DNA from: 66-474 sp036759545
GTDB taxonomy: Bacteria > Pseudomonadota > Gammaproteobacteria > Xanthomonadales > Rhodanobacteraceae
Direction: 5' to 3'
Length of the DNA stretch: 9,204 nucleotides
NCBI GenBank assembly: GCA_036759545.1
Contig: DAIOUL010000087.1
Span: 1-9,204, forward strand
Part shown: positions 5,997 through 9,204 of the stretch, in pieces
Numbering within the stretch: position 1 is the first letter of the stretch
Layout: each line of letters begins with the position of its first letter
Notes under the pieces: model-generated
Database searches by the model: none
Told to the model about the DNA's origin: nothing
What the model saw: the letters and a program-made list of their open reading frames with translations, nothing else
Made by a program: the position numbers and the translations under genes

Positions 5997-6473
5997 ATGA
6001 CCATCAAAGTCGGCGACCGCCTTCCTTCCGCCACCTTCAACCTGATCCGGGATGGCGTGCAGAGCGTCAGCACGGATGACGTCTTCAAAGGCAAGAAAGT
6101 CGTGCTGTTCTCGGTGCCTGGGGCGTTCACGCCCACCTGCTCCGAGCGCCATCTGCCCGGCTACGTCGAGCACTACCAGGAGTTCAAGAAGCGCGGCATC
6201 GAAGTCGCCTGCCTGGCGGTCAACGACGCCTTCGTGATGAAAGCCTGGGCTAAGGACCAGTCCGTGCCCGACGGCCTGCTGATGCTGGCCGACGGCAACG
6301 GCGATTTCTCGAAAGCGCTGGGACTGGAGATGGACGCCAGCAAGTTCGGCATGGGCCTGCGTTCAAAACGCTTCGCCCTCTATGCCGACGACGGGGTGGT
6401 GAAGGTGCTGCAGGTCGAAGCGCCGGGAGAGTTCAAGGTGTCGAGCGCCGAGGCGATGCTGGCGGTTTTGTAG
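5997..6473 (+). CDS. Prx5-type peroxiredoxin
   Basis: Thiol peroxidase of 158 residues, probably cytosolic, that reduces hydrogen peroxide and organic peroxides. The active-site motif PGAFTPTC gives the peroxidatic Cys48 with Pro41 and Thr45 (PxxxTxxC); the conserved Arg is Arg125 in RSKRF. VACLAVNDAFV with Cys72 is typical of the Prx5/PrxII branch. The C-terminal resolving cysteine of human-type Prx5 is absent (FKVSSAEAM has serines there), so it probably works as a 1-Cys enzyme with glutathione/glutaredoxin or another thiol (inference). Length is normal, and no glutaredoxin domain is fused. AAGGAG (5983-5988) sits eight bases before the ATG. A TACGAT at 5959-5964 could be a -10 element, but no good -35 goes with it. 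It is divergent from hsp20 and convergent with gyrA. Its TAG stop is formed by the GTAG head of a REP palindrome. Confidence 0.92.
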   Translation: MTIKVGDRLPSATFNLIRDGVQSVSTDDVFKGKKVVLFSVPGAFTPTCSERHLPGYVEHYQEFKKRGIEVACLAVNDAFVMKAWAKDQSVPDGLLMLADGNGDFSKALGLEMDASKFGMGLRSKRFALYADDGVVKVLQVEAPGEFKVSSAEAMLAVL

Positions 6474-6491
6474 GAGCGCGCCTGCGCGCGA
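6469..6491 (+). repeat. Single GTAG-type REP palindrome at the end of the peroxiredoxin gene
   Basis: TGTAGGAG (6469-6476) leads into GCGCGC-CT-GCGCGC (6476-6489), a six-pair palindrome. It has the same head as the pair at 2776-2837. The TAG of the head is the stop codon of the peroxiredoxin. After it, to 6649, the spacer holds several GCGAG copies, a GATCAG/CTGATC inverted repeat (6505-6510 and 6531-6536) and a weak hairpin CGAGA/TCTCG (6568-6584). No hairpin with a T-run is seen for either converging gene. Confidence 0.75.
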
Positions 6492-6649
6492 TTTGCGAGC
6501 GAGGGATCAGGGGCGAGTAGCGAGGGCGCTCTGATCGAGCGAGAATCGTAAGTTGCGGCGGAAACGGCGAGATTTTAACTCTCGATTGAAATTGCGGCAT
6601 TCATCGAGGTCAGCGTTTCTTGCCACACCGCCGGGCTTATCAGCCTAGC

Positions 6650-9204
<2,555 letters not shown>

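Noticed and set aside
6568..6584. CGAGA/TCTCG hairpin as a terminator for gyrA or the peroxiredoxin
   Set aside because: Only five pairs and no T-run follows on either strand.

Overview
This is a GC-rich chromosomal segment of housekeeping genes from a gammaproteobacterium, most likely of the order Xanthomonadales (Lysobacterales). The protein families fit that group. Other hints are the 7-bp 'GGGAAC/GGGACT'-type tandem repeats, the GTAG-headed REP palindromes, and a GyrA with an acidic insertion in its C-terminal domain. The taxonomic call is inference from remembered family resemblance. A run of exactly 100 N marks a scaffold gap, so this is a draft or metagenome assembly.

Left part (1-3857, + strand): the window opens inside sucB (E2 of 2-oxoglutarate dehydrogenase), followed by lpd (E3). 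Their spacer folds into a long hairpin built of 7-bp units. A facing pair of REP palindromes begins at the base after the lpd stop, and then comes an acuI/yhdH-type acrylyl-CoA reductase. SucB and Lpd are two of the three subunits of one TCA-cycle complex; sucA should lie just upstream.

Middle (3858-5996): a 371-bp gene-free stretch holds the most unusual object in the window. It is a 268-bp element bounded by perfect 25-bp inverted repeats and filled with two further long nested palindromes, so the whole thing could fold into a Y shape. It ends four bases before the start codon of a PilH-type response regulator. Converging on pilH is a minus-strand heat-shock pair, hsp20 then a cbpA-type J-protein, broken by the N gap so that both genes are incomplete. 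A sigma-32-like promoter and a possible SD-masking hairpin precede hsp20.

Right part (5997-9204): a Prx5-type peroxiredoxin, divergent from hsp20, takes its stop codon from the head of a REP palindrome. It converges on gyrA (minus strand), which runs off the right edge and lacks about 57 N-terminal residues.

No tRNA, rRNA, CRISPR array, transposase or phage gene is visible. The coding content is ordinary; the interest lies in the repeats.
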